Positions 12,656-25,558 of a stretch of DNA of 64,000 bases are shown here, piece by piece. This DNA is from Allacma fusca (Eukaryota > Arthropoda > Collembola > Symphypleona > Sminthuridae). The position numbers and the translations under genes are program-made. Position 1 is the stretch's first letter. Every line of letters starts with the position of its first letter. Under the pieces are notes generated by a model. It ran no database searches, was not told the origin of the DNA, and saw nothing but the letters and a program-made list of their open reading frames with translations. Where the stretch lies: NCBI GenBank assembly GCA_947179485.1, contig OX359250.1, forward strand, positions 36,734,783 to 36,798,782, given 5' to 3'.

Positions 12656-14596
12656 GCAATAATTACACTGCAACAAAACTCGAAAGTATTCCAGTTCGTT
12701 TTGGTTGACTGGTTTCATTTTTCACTAATTACGTAACTACACACGCAATGCTGAAATCATGTCTTACTGCATTATCAAAGCTTTTAAAATAAGACGATCT
12801 GTTACATGAACTTTGATATGGACGAAAAAATAGTTGGAAAGTATTTTGTAAAATGTGTATCTTTGGAGAATGTAGCAAGGAGCCTGGGAGTTTTCGGAAG
12901 GAAACTCGGCATTTCTGGAGGAAACAAAACCCTAGAATTTCCACTGTTAAAGAAATTTTCGGAAGATTCCAATTCCTTAACTTACAGAGAGAGAGAGAGG
13001 TATCCAAACAACCCAATGGTGTCTTCTTTCTAGTCTTTGTGCGTATTAGCTGCTGGAAATCGAATTTGACGGTGGAGTGGTATGTATAGTGTGGGGATGT
13101 TGTTACTAGTGTCAAATCATTTGTAGAGAAAAACTCTTTGGAGAAAGTTCCTCCTCTCTCTCTCTCGCTTCAGATTTTAACCACCAAGAAAAAAGTAGTC
13201 AACGAGTTTTTCAAAGGGAGTCACACCAAGCATTAAGAGTATTTACTATTACATTGAGAATTGCCCCAAAGTTGTTCACTATATACTCTGAGAGGGAAAC
13301 GCCGGGACTTGACACATGTCAATTTTTCCGCTGTTTTTATCCCTACGTCGCTTCCCTGCTCTGGCGTTCTCAATCATCTCCTCAAAAAAAAATCCCTCAG
13401 TTTACTCCCCTCCATCAGCTTCCTCCCCATTGCATTTCTCCAGAAAATGCGGTTGGGGTCAAGCCTTGAACCCATGACATTCTCCTAAACTCAACTACCG
13501 CAAAATCTCATATAAAAAATAACACTAGCCGATCCAATCACCCAAAATATCTATAAGATTAAAGCTTCTTCCCCCATCGAAAAACATTCGAATGCCTCTC
13601 AAAGCCCAGCCAGACCAAAGTATCGATTTTAATTGAAAGGAAGAGAGAGAGTGTTAAAAATTTCTTTTGAAAAATTCCACAAGTTCCCTCCTTATAACAA
13701 CACTGACCTAGTAGATACCTGCAATGGAGGTTCTATTGAAGGTTCAACTACCTCTCCTTCCCCAGTCACTCCTCTTACGTCAGTCTCTCACGGAACCTCT
13801 CGCCTGCTGGATTGTGTGGGGAAAAGAAAAAATTGTTTGTAAACAGCAACGAGGGATCCCGGAGAGACCAATGAGATATCTCCGAATTCTCATGTAACAT
13901 CCTGTCTACTGTTGCTTGGCCCCGTGTCCTTCTAATCCAATGCCCAGGCCATGTTGCCTATTCCCAGCGTTGTATTTATCATGCAAAATACGCTTTGCTG
14001 CACAAGTTCAATTTGGAAGCGTGAATTTCCCCAACATTTTCTTCCACAGTGGAGATACAGGAGATCAAGGGGAACTGAAAGGTTGGCTGTAGCTCCGTGA
14101 GCTCCTAATTATATAGAACATTACTATTGCTCCGAACAACATTCCATATTAGCTGAGAACATAATTTATTTGCAAAGGGCTTCCCTGCTCTGTCACTCTA
14201 AGACCCCTCCAATAGTAAGAATCTCCTCCCAACCCCAAGGATTCTATACAGTGACAAAATCACCTTAAATATTTAGAATCTCCGTGAATGTCTCCTGGAG
14301 AATAGACCGTGCTAATTTTTCTCACTAAAAAGAGCTGTCACAGTAGGAGTCAATATTTGCTCCTCTTTTGGACGGCTCTTATAAAGACCCTGCTCTGTAG
14401 TAATGAGAGCGTCTGAGTGACAAATATAGGCCAGGGAGTGAGGCTTGTAGCTTAATGGGGGAAAATTTAAAACATTTATACTTGAGGAGGGATTTCTATT
14501 GCATTAGTGATGCCTTTGACTCCTGCAATTACTGCTGGGCTTAGATTCCCATCTTGGAAATTACCCTTGTTTCCATGTGGAGGAGGTACATAAAGA

Positions 14597-14597
14597 C

Positions 14598-14636
<39 letters not shown>
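14597..14636. repeat. (GA)n microsatellite
   Basis: A GA run with one GAAAGA interruption. On the minus strand it gives a false Ser-Leu repeat ORF. A related (CTCTCACT)n tract lies at 14868-14904. Confidence 0.95.
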
Positions 14637-17600
14637 CCAAACCAGTCCTATTTGTGGAGGTATGTTGCGCAGCACCTAGTCCCTCGTAATTGTGAGTGAG
14701 AATGGGGGTAAAACTTGGAAAATTAAGTTGGTTCAGGGTCCTGTTTGTCCTATCTCTTTCACTGAGATGCACTTGTAATCATTAGGGGTTTCAAGATAGA
14801 AAAGAGAGCTTCTTCTGTCGTCCGCACCCATTATGCCAGGTTTACCAGGTTGGCTCCCAAACCCACGCTCTCACTCTCTCTCACTCTCTCACTCTCTCAC
14901 TCTCCCTTCCACTCCCTGTTTATTTCCTTTTGTGTATTATTCTACTGCATAATCAATTCCATGCTTTCAGTTGCAGTGCAATTGTGCATGAGTAACGTGT
15001 ATCTCTCATCCTCCCACTGAGCCTCCTACCATACACTCAAGTGCTTCAACCAAGCTGAAACAGGTCTTTTCCCCAGTTAAATTCCTCCGATAAACTAGTA
15101 GGTATGAATTTGGAGAAAACGCTTCATTGAATTACCAACGAACCTGAATTTCAATTGTCTCAAATACTTACTTTCTCCTGTAGCCTCTCTGGTTGGGAGA
15201 GCTTGGGCTGCAAAAAAGGATTTATTTCAAAACTACATATCCCATCCCCTGGCTCCTACTACATACATGCACTCCATGTCTCCAAAGCGTCCTGCACAGA
15301 TCGGGCCTATATCAGTGGAGATAGATAGATATAGTCGGGGAGTATGGACGGGGACTCCTAGAGTCCCAGCCCATGCCCTGTTTATCACACTATAATAATT
15401 ATACACACATGGTCGGGATTTCTGCCTGCTCACAAACAATGTGCATTATCACTTCACAAATTTTATAAGCTTAAGGGGGTTCCCATACTCCTAATTGTAT
15501 AGGGGAATGCGCCTGTACACTAACACACGTCTACAATAATTTGAGTCCCTGGAAATAATTACATATCAAAAATTCCTCCCAGCTTTGACATGCATCTACG
15601 TCTACTATACTGGACTTGAGTGTGGAGGATTTGTAGAGGCAAATCCAGTCCTTAGGACGTGAGTACACGTGCAGACATTTATAATTCAGATGTATCTGTA
15701 AAGATACGGAGTCACTATTTACTGGGAAGCCTACTGAATCCTCTTCCCGGAAATCTGCTTGTACAGACCTAATGTCTAGTTGTCTGTGGAGGGTGGGGTG
15801 GAAGGACATAAATGTTTATGCAGGCTTACGTATAGATGCATACATATGTATGTAGATACCTGGAACCTCCAAACGTTAGAATGGGAATAGTAGGGAATTT
15901 TTTCCCGGGCTTTCCCCGCCTTTCTCTATCTCCGATTTTCATTTCACTTGATAAACATATTGGTTTGGATTATGAGGCGTGAATCTACCATTGAAATCTC
16001 TCCGTACACATATTTCCCTGGAAATGAAACTCTAGTAGCTTAGTGGGGAAATCTCTCGTAATTTATTCTTGAGCGAATTTATTCCCCCCGCCCCTCAGTT
16101 TTCCCCCCTTTCGTTCCACTAGGTTTACCCATCAAAGCCGACGCTCTTTTCTCGCCAAGTACCCCGTCGGAGTAAATTACCCTCAACTGACTATCTATCC
16201 AGGTGTATTGTACCCACCTCCAGCATCCATATCTCCATCTCTGCCTATCACCGACTCTTCCTCCAACAGTGTTTGCGTTAGGGTAGGTAAGCCTCAGAAG
16301 ATACAATCAATTACTCTCGGCTGTTTTTCTAGCCACTTTGCAATTAGCCAAGTCATCAGGGGGGCCCGTGAGTATCTGTCTGGCTGTCGTTTATTTTTTT
16401 AAACCTGTGAGAAATCAAGCGGGCAGTACAACTAGACTTGTTTTAGTATCAATGTGTCCGTAATACCCCGAGATGTGTATCTATCTATCCGTGAGGATAA
16501 TTATACACACATACAGACTTTCTCTCACTCTCTCATGAGCACTCGAGCATAGACTCTGGCCTGGGCAGTAGCACCCGTCAAATATTCTCTCCTCAGAGTA
16601 ACTTGGTACACACTCACGCGTCCTTGTTTTCCTCCAACTATCGATTATTTGGCTACACTGACACTCGGGAGGAGAGGGAAAGATAACATTTACTTAATAA
16701 TCATTCCAGCTGTCAGGAATAACAAAGAGGTGCCATTTACTTGGGCCTTTACTTATTAATTTTTAGCATTTATTCCACATTAACAGCCCAATCAGGATTT
16801 GCCCTTTGATTCAGCCCCTCAACGTCAGGGTTTGGACAGGTCCCAATCCTGTTACGAAGGGATCAGTAACATTCCCATTGTAACAATGACGTTGATACCC
16901 CAACATCATTTTTACAACTGAGCACGTTAGGAACGTAAATACCAGATCTTGCCCCTAGCCAGGAATGATCCATCCCTATGCACAAACAGAGCCCAGGATA
17001 TGCAAGGTAAGTATAATTACATACATGCAAATGGAAACCATCAAACAAGTTGCCATCGTCAGGTTGTCACTGATGCTTTCCCTAATCTGCCCTCATTTGT
17101 TTTAACAAGATAAATACAAAAAAATGTAAAGTGTACGTAGTAGGAATAGACAGGATGCGGGGTTCCCGTGAGTATTGATTTTCTGAGTTGAAATAAAATT
17201 CCGAAGGTGAAGTGTATTGTCGTGAGTGTCATTAGCCAGGGCTCGGAGCTCACAGGATTTGACGGGGGGAGGAGGCGGGGGAGGATGGAGGGGAATGGAA
17301 ACGTGAGAGAAAGCCAGTTAGTGCTAAAAAGCTGGGACATGTACAGAATTTCCCTATTTTTGATGGACACGGTGCTTTGTGGTCTGATGTGAGCACATGT
17401 GGTACATTAGCACAAGATTTGTGAATGAATATGATGATAATTTGTAGCATGTGTCTAGGGGGCAGCGGGCCCGAGTGAATATGATACCCTATTAAAACTC
17501 CAGATTTGATGAGTATACACTGGAGGAAATAGTAAAACAAGCTAAAAACACTGGGATCAATAAGGAGTGAAAGATGGTGTGTTGTGTAGAGTGAAAGTTG

Positions 17601-17674
17601 CTTGGAATAGAGACATGTTATGGATGTAGTTGTGTATGTGTGGAAGGCACGGATTGCACAGAGAGAAAGCGGTA

Positions 17675-17675
<1 letters not shown>

Positions 17676-17711
<36 letters not shown>
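17676..17711. repeat. (GA)n microsatellite
   Basis: GAGAGA run with minor interruptions. It explains the long Ser-Leu minus-strand ORF at 17250-17771. Confidence 0.95.
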
Positions 17712-17714
<3 letters not shown>

Positions 17715-17773
17715 CTCATCATTGGAATGGAAGAGAATCAAGGGAATTAGTGAGTTGAGGTAGGAGGACACAT

Positions 17774-18133
17774 ATGAACAGAGAGAGAGAGAGACAGAAT
17801 GGAGGAAAGTCAGCCCGTGTCATGTCACGAACTAATAATAATGAGGTAATTTCCTCCTTCTATTCGTTAGCTTTCGGTTTCCATTTTCTGCTGCTCGTGT
17901 CGGTTTTTCTTTCTCTTCTGCTTTCTCCCACTCTCTTCTATCTACACTGTCATTTGACGGTTTCCAAGGGAGGATTTTCCCTCATTTTATTTGACTCGTA
18001 TGCTCTCTCTCTCTCTCTCTCCGTATTATTATTGTTACATTATGAGAAACCACACGACGCTCTCTTTCTCCCTGCCACTCCTCGGCCGGGTCCTGGAGAA
18101 TACCACGCTTCAAGTGACACGGTGTCACTTTAA
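17774..18133 (+). CDS. Possible hydrophobic ORF ending at a poly(A) signal, 119 aa
   Basis: This ATG-started frame has two hydrophobic stretches (about residues 27-60 and 70-93) and a GC-richer tail, PRPGPGEYHASSDTVSL. The TAA stop overlaps an AATAAA at 18132-18137. The second helix is partly encoded by a (CT)n microsatellite (18000-18020), and the whole strand is pyrimidine-rich, so the ORF may be compositional. A second frame is also open across the same tract. No homology is recognised. Confidence 0.18.
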   Translation: MNRERERQNGGKSARVMSRTNNNEVISSFYSLAFGFHFLLLVSVFLSLLLSPTLFYLHCHLTVSKGGFSLILFDSYALSLSLSVLLLLHYEKPHDALFLPATPRPGPGEYHASSDTVSL

Positions 18134-18239
18134 TAAATATTTATTACAGAATAAAATCATCATTTTCTCTAAAAAATAGCCCCTGCATATCAGACTCATA
18201 CATATGCACGGGTGATGGTTCACCAATAGGGACATACAT

Positions 18240-18332
18240 ATGCTTTCTCCATAGACTCCAAGTACTTTCTCCATATACTCCAACTACTTTCTCCGTAGAC
18301 TCCAAGTATTGTCTCTGTAGTTCCCAAGGAGA
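18240..18332. repeat. About 28-bp tandem repeat containing CTTTCTCC
   Basis: Three to four copies of a unit like ACTTTCTCCATAGACTCCAA, GTA. The last copy has decayed to TTGTCTCTGTAG. Confidence 0.85.
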
Positions 18333-21300
18333 AAGTAAGTCCTACAGCCAGATGATAGCATAAATAACCATGGGTAGTAATTCCAGCTCAAGTCGTTATA
18401 CCTAACTTGTCCTGTAGATATATCCAAAGCGAAGTCAATCCGTCATGGTGTGAAGTTTTACTAGAAAACTCCCGGAAAAATTGCATTGTGTGATGGAGAT
18501 TAGGAAATACGTAGCTATTATAATAACCAAAGTTCTGCTCTGCAACTTCCGTTTATTTTAACACAAGTTATGTATATCCCCTTCCTCCCGGACTTTCCAT
18601 AGGAGTACCTTCCCTGGAAGTGAGGAAGGAACGAGAGCACTCTTGCTTTCTCTTCGGACCCAGTGAAAGTCCATGTGTCATACACGGAGGTTGGGACATT
18701 TGGGAAGGAGCGAGGGAAAAATGGAACCTCTCCACAAGCACCGATACCATGTAATAAACTACAGATTCATTTAACTAGAAAAAGCATTAAATGCACGTAA
18801 CTTCACGCTCCAGCTATCTGTCAGGGGTTACATCTTCCTCTGAATTAGTTTTCTCACTCTAACTTCCTCTCCAGGAGTATGTCTACACAGGGGTACTGAG
18901 AACCAGAGGTACATGGAGGAGTAGTTGCCTGAACAATGCAAATTTAGAGGGAACTATATATATGGGAGCTTCCATGGGGGTTTCGCATTTAGCAGTAAGT
19001 ACCTCCTAGACTCTGGTTGAGTTTTCGTCACGTACATAATGTCAAAACCGTGGAGAGTAAGGTGTTCCTGGGATTGAGTCCCAGCCCTCATTGAAAATCA
19101 TGGAGGGTTTTCCGTAAAACACACTGTCACTCGGAGAATGACAAAAGAAGGAAATTAATTGCTGAAATATTTAGGAAAATGAGAAAAAAATACTTAGAAA
19201 CCACCGACCTCGTTAGGAGTATTTAATATTACATTAACATTCTACAGATGTGGAGGCCTCCTAATAAGGCTGTACTGTGTGGTCTGGGAAGAGTTGGAGG
19301 AGCGGAGTGGGTTTCAATGGGTGAAAGCCCGCTTTTGTGCACTAAGCGGAGAGAACGTGCACTGGGTTTTATGCATGGGGCTTTTATGCATGAGAACCAT
19401 GCTCCTCCTATAGAAACGATTATTTCATAGTTTTTGTAGGGTTTACCCGAAATGCTCCCTATACAATACTTACAAGTGTTCCTTGACAGGTAAGTAGTCA
19501 TAAGGTAAGTGACAGTCTGCATTGAGACTTTTCACCATTCCCGAGCCGACTCCTCCGGCGTAATTAATATCCGCCAATCAGAAAGTCAGCAGGTTGAGAG
19601 ATAATAGGGCTCGTCTCTGTGTCGTGTGAAAGTGAAACAATACATGAGTATTTAATAATTAAAACTGCTCACCAAACTATAACTTTCTCTTAGGACGAAC
19701 GGATTTTCAAATGTCAGTCAAATCTGACTCAAGTTGCCTTTTCACCTCTTCCCTACTTACAGGGGATCTCCCCCTGTGTTATTATTAGTCTGGGTGGAAG
19801 GACGTGCTTCACACACCAAAAAATATGTAGGGACTTCTAAGAACTACCTTATAACTCCAGCGACAGTCAAATCGCTCATGGGTAGCCGAAATAGAAAGTC
19901 TTTTGAAAGCAATACTGATTGCAATGTCACTTTGCATTTCACTTGAAAAATGTGAGATTCAAGGCGATATGTGTGTGTGTGTGTGTGTGTGGTACTGTGA
20001 ACATTTTTTTCCTATCCATCTCCCGCATATAAAACTACACTTGAATGACTAGCAACTTGGAGAATTGAAAACCTGTCGCGGGTTTCAACACCCAGCCTTC
20101 AAGATTTCCCCCTGAAATTTCCCATGTAAAGCTATTTTTCTCTACATCGCATGCTGACACCTGATTGCATGACACTTTCAGGTGATATGAAAGCATTCAC
20201 GCAAACAATCACAAAAATCCTCGAGTCTCATGCGACTTTCAGGGAACATAAATGTACTCCAACTCCATCCCTCTCTAAATATGCTGCCTGATCCGGACAA
20301 GTTTGTCAGCTCCAGGAATCTCCCGAGTAATAATACTTTCTCCGTGCACTTTCTCCGTCTCACATTAAATTATCTCCTTGGAAGGCTCCGGGTCGAAAAT
20401 CCCCTCGAAAAAAAAAATTTACTCCACTGATTTCCCTCTCCTCAGAACATAGTAAATTCAACAAACAACTGATGCAAGTCGTAATGTGACATCCTACTAT
20501 GATGCACATCATCCTCACGCCCAGCGCGCGCATTCATTCATTTCCCACAATCTTCACACATTTTAAAATTCCCGCTGAACCCTATCTTTTGAAAGCTCCA
20601 GAATTTAAATCCAACTTCCTCGAGACGACTCATGCATCTTGACACGCCGTCACTCTCGAGAACTGAGCTGGAGTTTTTTTATGAATGATATCTTTCCTAC
20701 TCATTTATTCCCAGGTTCGACGACAACTCCATCAGATTAAGTTCCCCCTCCGAGAGGAGCCCATCAAATTGAATAGATACCGGCGCCCAATGCTGGGCAT
20801 CTATAAAAATGTAATTGAACTTACAATTATTATAAAAACTTAATCGTGAGGACTCTGGGAGAAAAGTAACGATTACGGAGTATTCTCTGGGAGAGCATTT
20901 ATCCCTGCATCCAACGACAATGAGCTTGAGCTAGTTAGTAAGTGTTGAAAGACTGGAGTGCCATCGGAAGGACTTTATAGAAAAGAGCTTAAATGAAGCT
21001 CCTAGGGAAAAGTGTAGTTTCCTTTTATTTCCATTGAGAACCAGATAACTCTAGTTTTATCACTTCACACGCCCTAAGTACCCCTCTCCATGTTTTCCAG
21101 GAAAAATACAGTTGATTATTTCCTCCATTAAATTTCCGAGAGTTCAAATCTGCTTAGTGTCTCCACTTCGGGTAATGTTTCTCGTTACTTTGGAAGGCCT
21201 CGCAAAGAAAGTGTCTTTAGATCAGAGAGAAGGCATGGAGAAAGCAGGAGGGAGAGCTGGAGAGAAAGCCGGGAGTGAGAGAAGGGGAACAAAGCATTCT

Positions 21301-24300
21301 TTTGATAAGACTCCAACTTGTGTTTGTAAAGAGAAGAGTTTGTCACTGAATATCACTTTAATACTTGCTCTTAATAATTGCAACAATTATTACGGGAGGA
21401 AAACTTCAAATTAAATAGATCTTCCTCAAGGATACTGGGGAACCCTCCTTTAGTGCACGCGCTATGGGAAGCTCTGAGGCTGTACTTGTTGGAGTTGGAG
21501 GCTGGGAGGAGTTTTTTCCCATTAGTATGTACGTAAATGGTACTACATGGTTTGGGATTGTATCATTTGAATTTTAACCACTACTAGAGGAAAACTTTCC
21601 CATGATTTTGTTTCCCAGGATATATGGTGTTGGGATCTGGAAGAGGAGGGCGGAGGGGGGAACTTCAAGTGTGAAGGTGGATTTGTGTCTTGAAGGAAAG
21701 AGTTTTATGAGAGGGGAGGTCTGAGTCTGATTTTGACAATCAAAAAACATGGGGACCCGCTGATAGTCCGCTCGTAATGTAATCGTCTTGAATACACTTT
21801 AATTTGTCTCATTCAGACAGGAATTTTGTTTCGTGATTGAGGATTATTTGAACAGATGCTCCTTGAGATCATTTCTCCTCATGTTTATGAGGCAGAAAGT
21901 TGGACATGTTGGAGAGAGGGGGGGGGAAGAAGGTAAAATGCAGCTGCAGTCCAATCATTCCAAGGACAGGTTCAATGGTGGAGCTGGTACAAAGGAGTCA
22001 TCAACAGTTCCACTCCTCTGACTCTCTCCTCCACGTATTTTTAACTTACATTAGGTTTCAGCTTTTAGCCAAGGCTCTAACTTACACTGCCTCCCAACTC
22101 CTACAGTCTCCCCTCCCTGTGGGAGCCATCCTGGTGAAAGCACTTTCTCCAGACCTGTATAGCCTCCTAGTCCCCCTAACACAGTCTTAATATTTCCCTT
22201 GGACAAGAAGTACCCTCAAAATCTCCCTCATTAGAGTTACTCTTGTAAACAGGGTGCACTGCAGAAAGGGAAGGACTTACACTCTTCCACTCATATCTAT
22301 CCGTAAGGCTTGAAACTTTCCCTATCTGAAGTCATATAAGGCTGAAAGTTACACACCCTGTCTGAAATTATCCTCTCGCTCTAACCTAGCCAATATTGCC
22401 AGATCGTCTTATAAAAGTAACGGAGCAACAACTTATGTACAGATATGTATTAGAGTGTACGGAAGGGTCGGGCCAGGTTGTTGGAGTATTTAAAGAGCGA
22501 CTCAAGCTGTCGGAGAAAGCACTAGAATCCTGCCCATGAGGAGAGGAGGCACGTGTGAAAATTGTTTCTGTAACTGATTTAATTTGAGGCTCTAATTAAG
22601 AGAAGTTACGTTCATTGGACAGTTATTGTATAGATTGTAATGATTGCGAGTCCCCACGGGAGGAAAGGATATCCTTGTTGCCATATTTATCTATAGATAT
22701 GTCCTGTGTACACATTATTATTTGCATCGATGCACACAGCTCCTCCATCGGGGAGCCCTCCCCTGCTCATGAGATGCAAAATGTGAATTCCACTTTGAGC
22801 AATTATTTTTTTCCCCAGAGCTAAGCACATTCTCTCAATCAACTATTTTGAATGTCATAGGAGTGTCTGCTTTCCCCTTCCTCCTTTCCTGAGCCTTCCA
22901 CGCAACTATATAGGGAAGGAGTCTATTAGAAAAGTTTTTGATACGGTTAACATGAGTACTAGCAAATGCGTGAGGCCAATGTGGAAGCACAATTGTAAGC
23001 AAGTTGTACTTGTTATGAAATAACTTTCCCCACACAAGTTTTACTTTTGATGAGAAAAAGTCCGGGAAAGTTGGACCGATTCTTTGACTCCTTACTGCCA
23101 GATGTAAATTATTTTCCAATACTACTTTTTTCTTAAATTGCTTCCTCCCCGAATATTTCAATCTTAAGGAATCGGTCACGTACGGACGCCCTGCTTTTGT
23201 ATCAATTTCCCCCGCACCTATTTCCTAATTACATTTTACTTTTATTTCTCAATTCCCTCCTGGAACTTGTAATTGTCTTCCCATGTGTTTGCCCTTTTCG
23301 TGGGAATTACTCGCACGCACATTCTCCTGATTCCTTGTTGAGACAATATTGTCAAATTGTGTATGTTCTACAGCAGTTGGGAATCTATTGTTTGAAAGGT
23401 TAAATTTAATACCAAAAATTTCCATGGGAAAAATAAGACTTGACCTAGGTTCACAGGCAATGCTCTGTCCTATCATTCCAATGTAATTCCCAGAAGATTA
23501 AGGTACTTTGCCCTGCAATACTGCTAAGACTCCAAGCCTGGAAAAATAAGACCTTAAGTCTCTTCATGACGTGAATCATGTCCTATGAAATGTAACGGAT
23601 CAAAAATCATAGGAATACCTCCGGTCTGGAATAAAACACTCAGTTTTGTTTCTCAGCTCAGATGAAGTAGTAAGTTACTTTTGTGAGTCAAGTTCCTCAA
23701 TTTTGCATAATTGCAATCTTCCTATTTCAATCCAATCAGATCTAAAAAAAGTTGGATCCGGTTAACTTTCTCCAATTTTTACTCCCCGCAAATTTGAGTA
23801 GGTATAAAGTTTTATGGAGAAAACCATAAAACATGAGGGAAATAAAGTGAAAGTGTTTTCCAGAAGTTGATCCGAAATTTTATTTGAGCGAGAAAGTTAA
23901 AATTAAGTTAATCCTACTTTAATTGAATTATTATTAAATCCTAATTTTACTCCAGTTGAATAGTTTTTGCCAAATAATAATAATAATAATAATTTTGTAA
24001 AATAATTATTTTTAAAACTTGGAGCAGAAATTTCAATTTTTCAGTAATTTTGTAAGTGAACACGTTTTCCAACAATTGTATCGTGATTTGTTCTAACAGT
24101 AGGTTTTTTTGAAAGAATTTTTTAAGAATTGAGTGAAAGTAGGGAATTAATTTGAAGTCATAATTAAATAACGGTTTTAGTCTGGAAAAACTGCCAGTGG
24201 GCTGAAAAACTGAGAGCTGGTAATAGAGTTTAAATATATGGGGTCGATAATGGTTAACTCGAGCATAACGAATTCCCAGAGCCATTGATTGAATTATTTG

Positions 24301-25429
24301 GGGATGGTTAATGGCATAACAAAATCAATTATTGTAGGCTCAACGATTTGACTAAAACTCCGTAAATATATTGAGGGGATTTTCTAAAAGAGTAGGAAGG
24401 AACTTGATTTTTTTTTCGGTTATAATTAAATGCTAGAACTTACTTGGAGCTTGTAGACGGGCCTGACCCCAGAAGGGTTGACAGAGCTGACAGGACTTGA
24501 AAAAGGTCAATGAGCAGAGACACTGATGAGAGGACAACGCGAGAGAGGATTTATTGTGAGAGATGACAAGTGGCGCGGGCAGTACTTGGAGTTGGGAGTT
24601 TTTCATCCAGATTCCAAAATGCCAATGGAGAGAGATTGAGGGTGAATCCTTAGGAAATTCTAGGGCTGGGTCCTTATTGGGAAAGATGTGAGACAAGTGT
24701 AATATTATTTCTCGTCCTCCCAGATGCTCATATAATAATAATCACAGAATTTCTTCTCTCTTGGCCTTCTCTCGCTCTCTCCGCACAGACGACGGGGATA
24801 TTTCCTTTTTCAATACAAGTCAAAAAAGAATTTCTTTGAGTCCAAATTGTAGGGTGTATGGAACCAATCTAATATATGATTCCCTTTTTTCTTGCTTGTT
24901 GTGATCCAGAGAGAGAACTCTTGTTGCTCCTTTTCCTCCTTAAAGGATACAGTTCATACATTTATTTTTCCCCCGATCTTCTCTCTTCTTTCTCTCTCTC
25001 TCTCTCTCTTTCTCCTCGAAATAAATTTATGTATTTTATTACTGCAACATGGTGTTTTTCCCCAAGTGAAATAATACCAAGTCTTTAAAAAATTTGTGCT
25101 CAGAACTGCTTTTGCTTTCTTATTCCCCGGCTGGAACAGAAGTTGAGGTCCTGAGATTTTTTTCTGTTTCCTACTACTTCCCTAGTCCTCAGTTCCAGGA
25201 TACATATGTATGGGCTCGGCTATAAATCCCAGTTTTGAATTGGCTGGCAAGCACACTCGACATTGACCGTAGCGGTTTCGGCTCGACGATCTCTTGTACT
25301 TTTACCTCAGAGGGTCCAGTTTCCCTATCAAATTGTGAAACTCAGCCTGACAAAGGCAGGCAAGTGACTGGAACACATACGAAAGTAGCCACAGTAGTGT
25401 ATTATCCAGTGGTTGAGGACAGCGGGAGC

Positions 25430-25558
25430 TCATACGATGAAGCTGTCGTGCCGAGTTAACTTCCGGGTAAGAACGGTGACAAGAACTACACAGAACATTG
25501 CCATGAGGAAAAGGAGTCCAAGAACGACGTGATCGAATATCATTAAAGCTGTCGGCAT
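25430..25558 (-). CDS. Possible 42-aa single-pass membrane micropeptide
   Basis: The ATG has A at -3. The frame reads MPTALMIFDHVVLGLLFLMA and continues through FCVVLVTVLTRKLTRHDSFIV to a TGA. It contains one clean transmembrane helix (about residues 8-30) followed by a basic tail (TRKLTRHD), the layout of an N-out, C-in micropeptide. Unlike the 4540-4794 ORF, its DNA is not a pyrimidine tract, so the hydrophobicity is less likely to be compositional. An upstream GAG|GTAAA could instead be a splice site. The terminal ATC GTA TGA could also be a weak donor, making this the first exon of something larger. No known micropeptide family is recognised. Confidence 0.33.
   Translation of the reverse strand: MPTALMIFDHVVLGLLFLMAMFCVVLVTVLTRKLTRHDSFIV

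Larger units (their letters stand above)
4907..17773. other. Repeat-rich non-coding stretch
   Basis: This holds the minisatellites at 5396, 8531 and 12410 and many (CT)n/(GA)n tracts. An open frame at 7752-8027 (plus) is protein-like in part (ANYRVYRDVRNGGADARLLE) but has no ATG and no clear splice sites. Confidence 0.55.

Noticed and set aside
17250-17771. 173-codon minus-strand ORF
   Set aside because: Ser/Leu repeats come from (GA)n on the other strand. There is no ATG-linked domain or conserved motif.
24433-24696. Minus-strand 87-codon ORF ending at a GTAAGT
   Set aside because: The donor is good, but no partner exon, domain or start was found.
25235-25459. 74-codon plus-strand ORF opposite the micropeptide
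   Set aside because: It has no ATG start and no homology. A TATA-like word upstream (25217) is not enough to call a gene.
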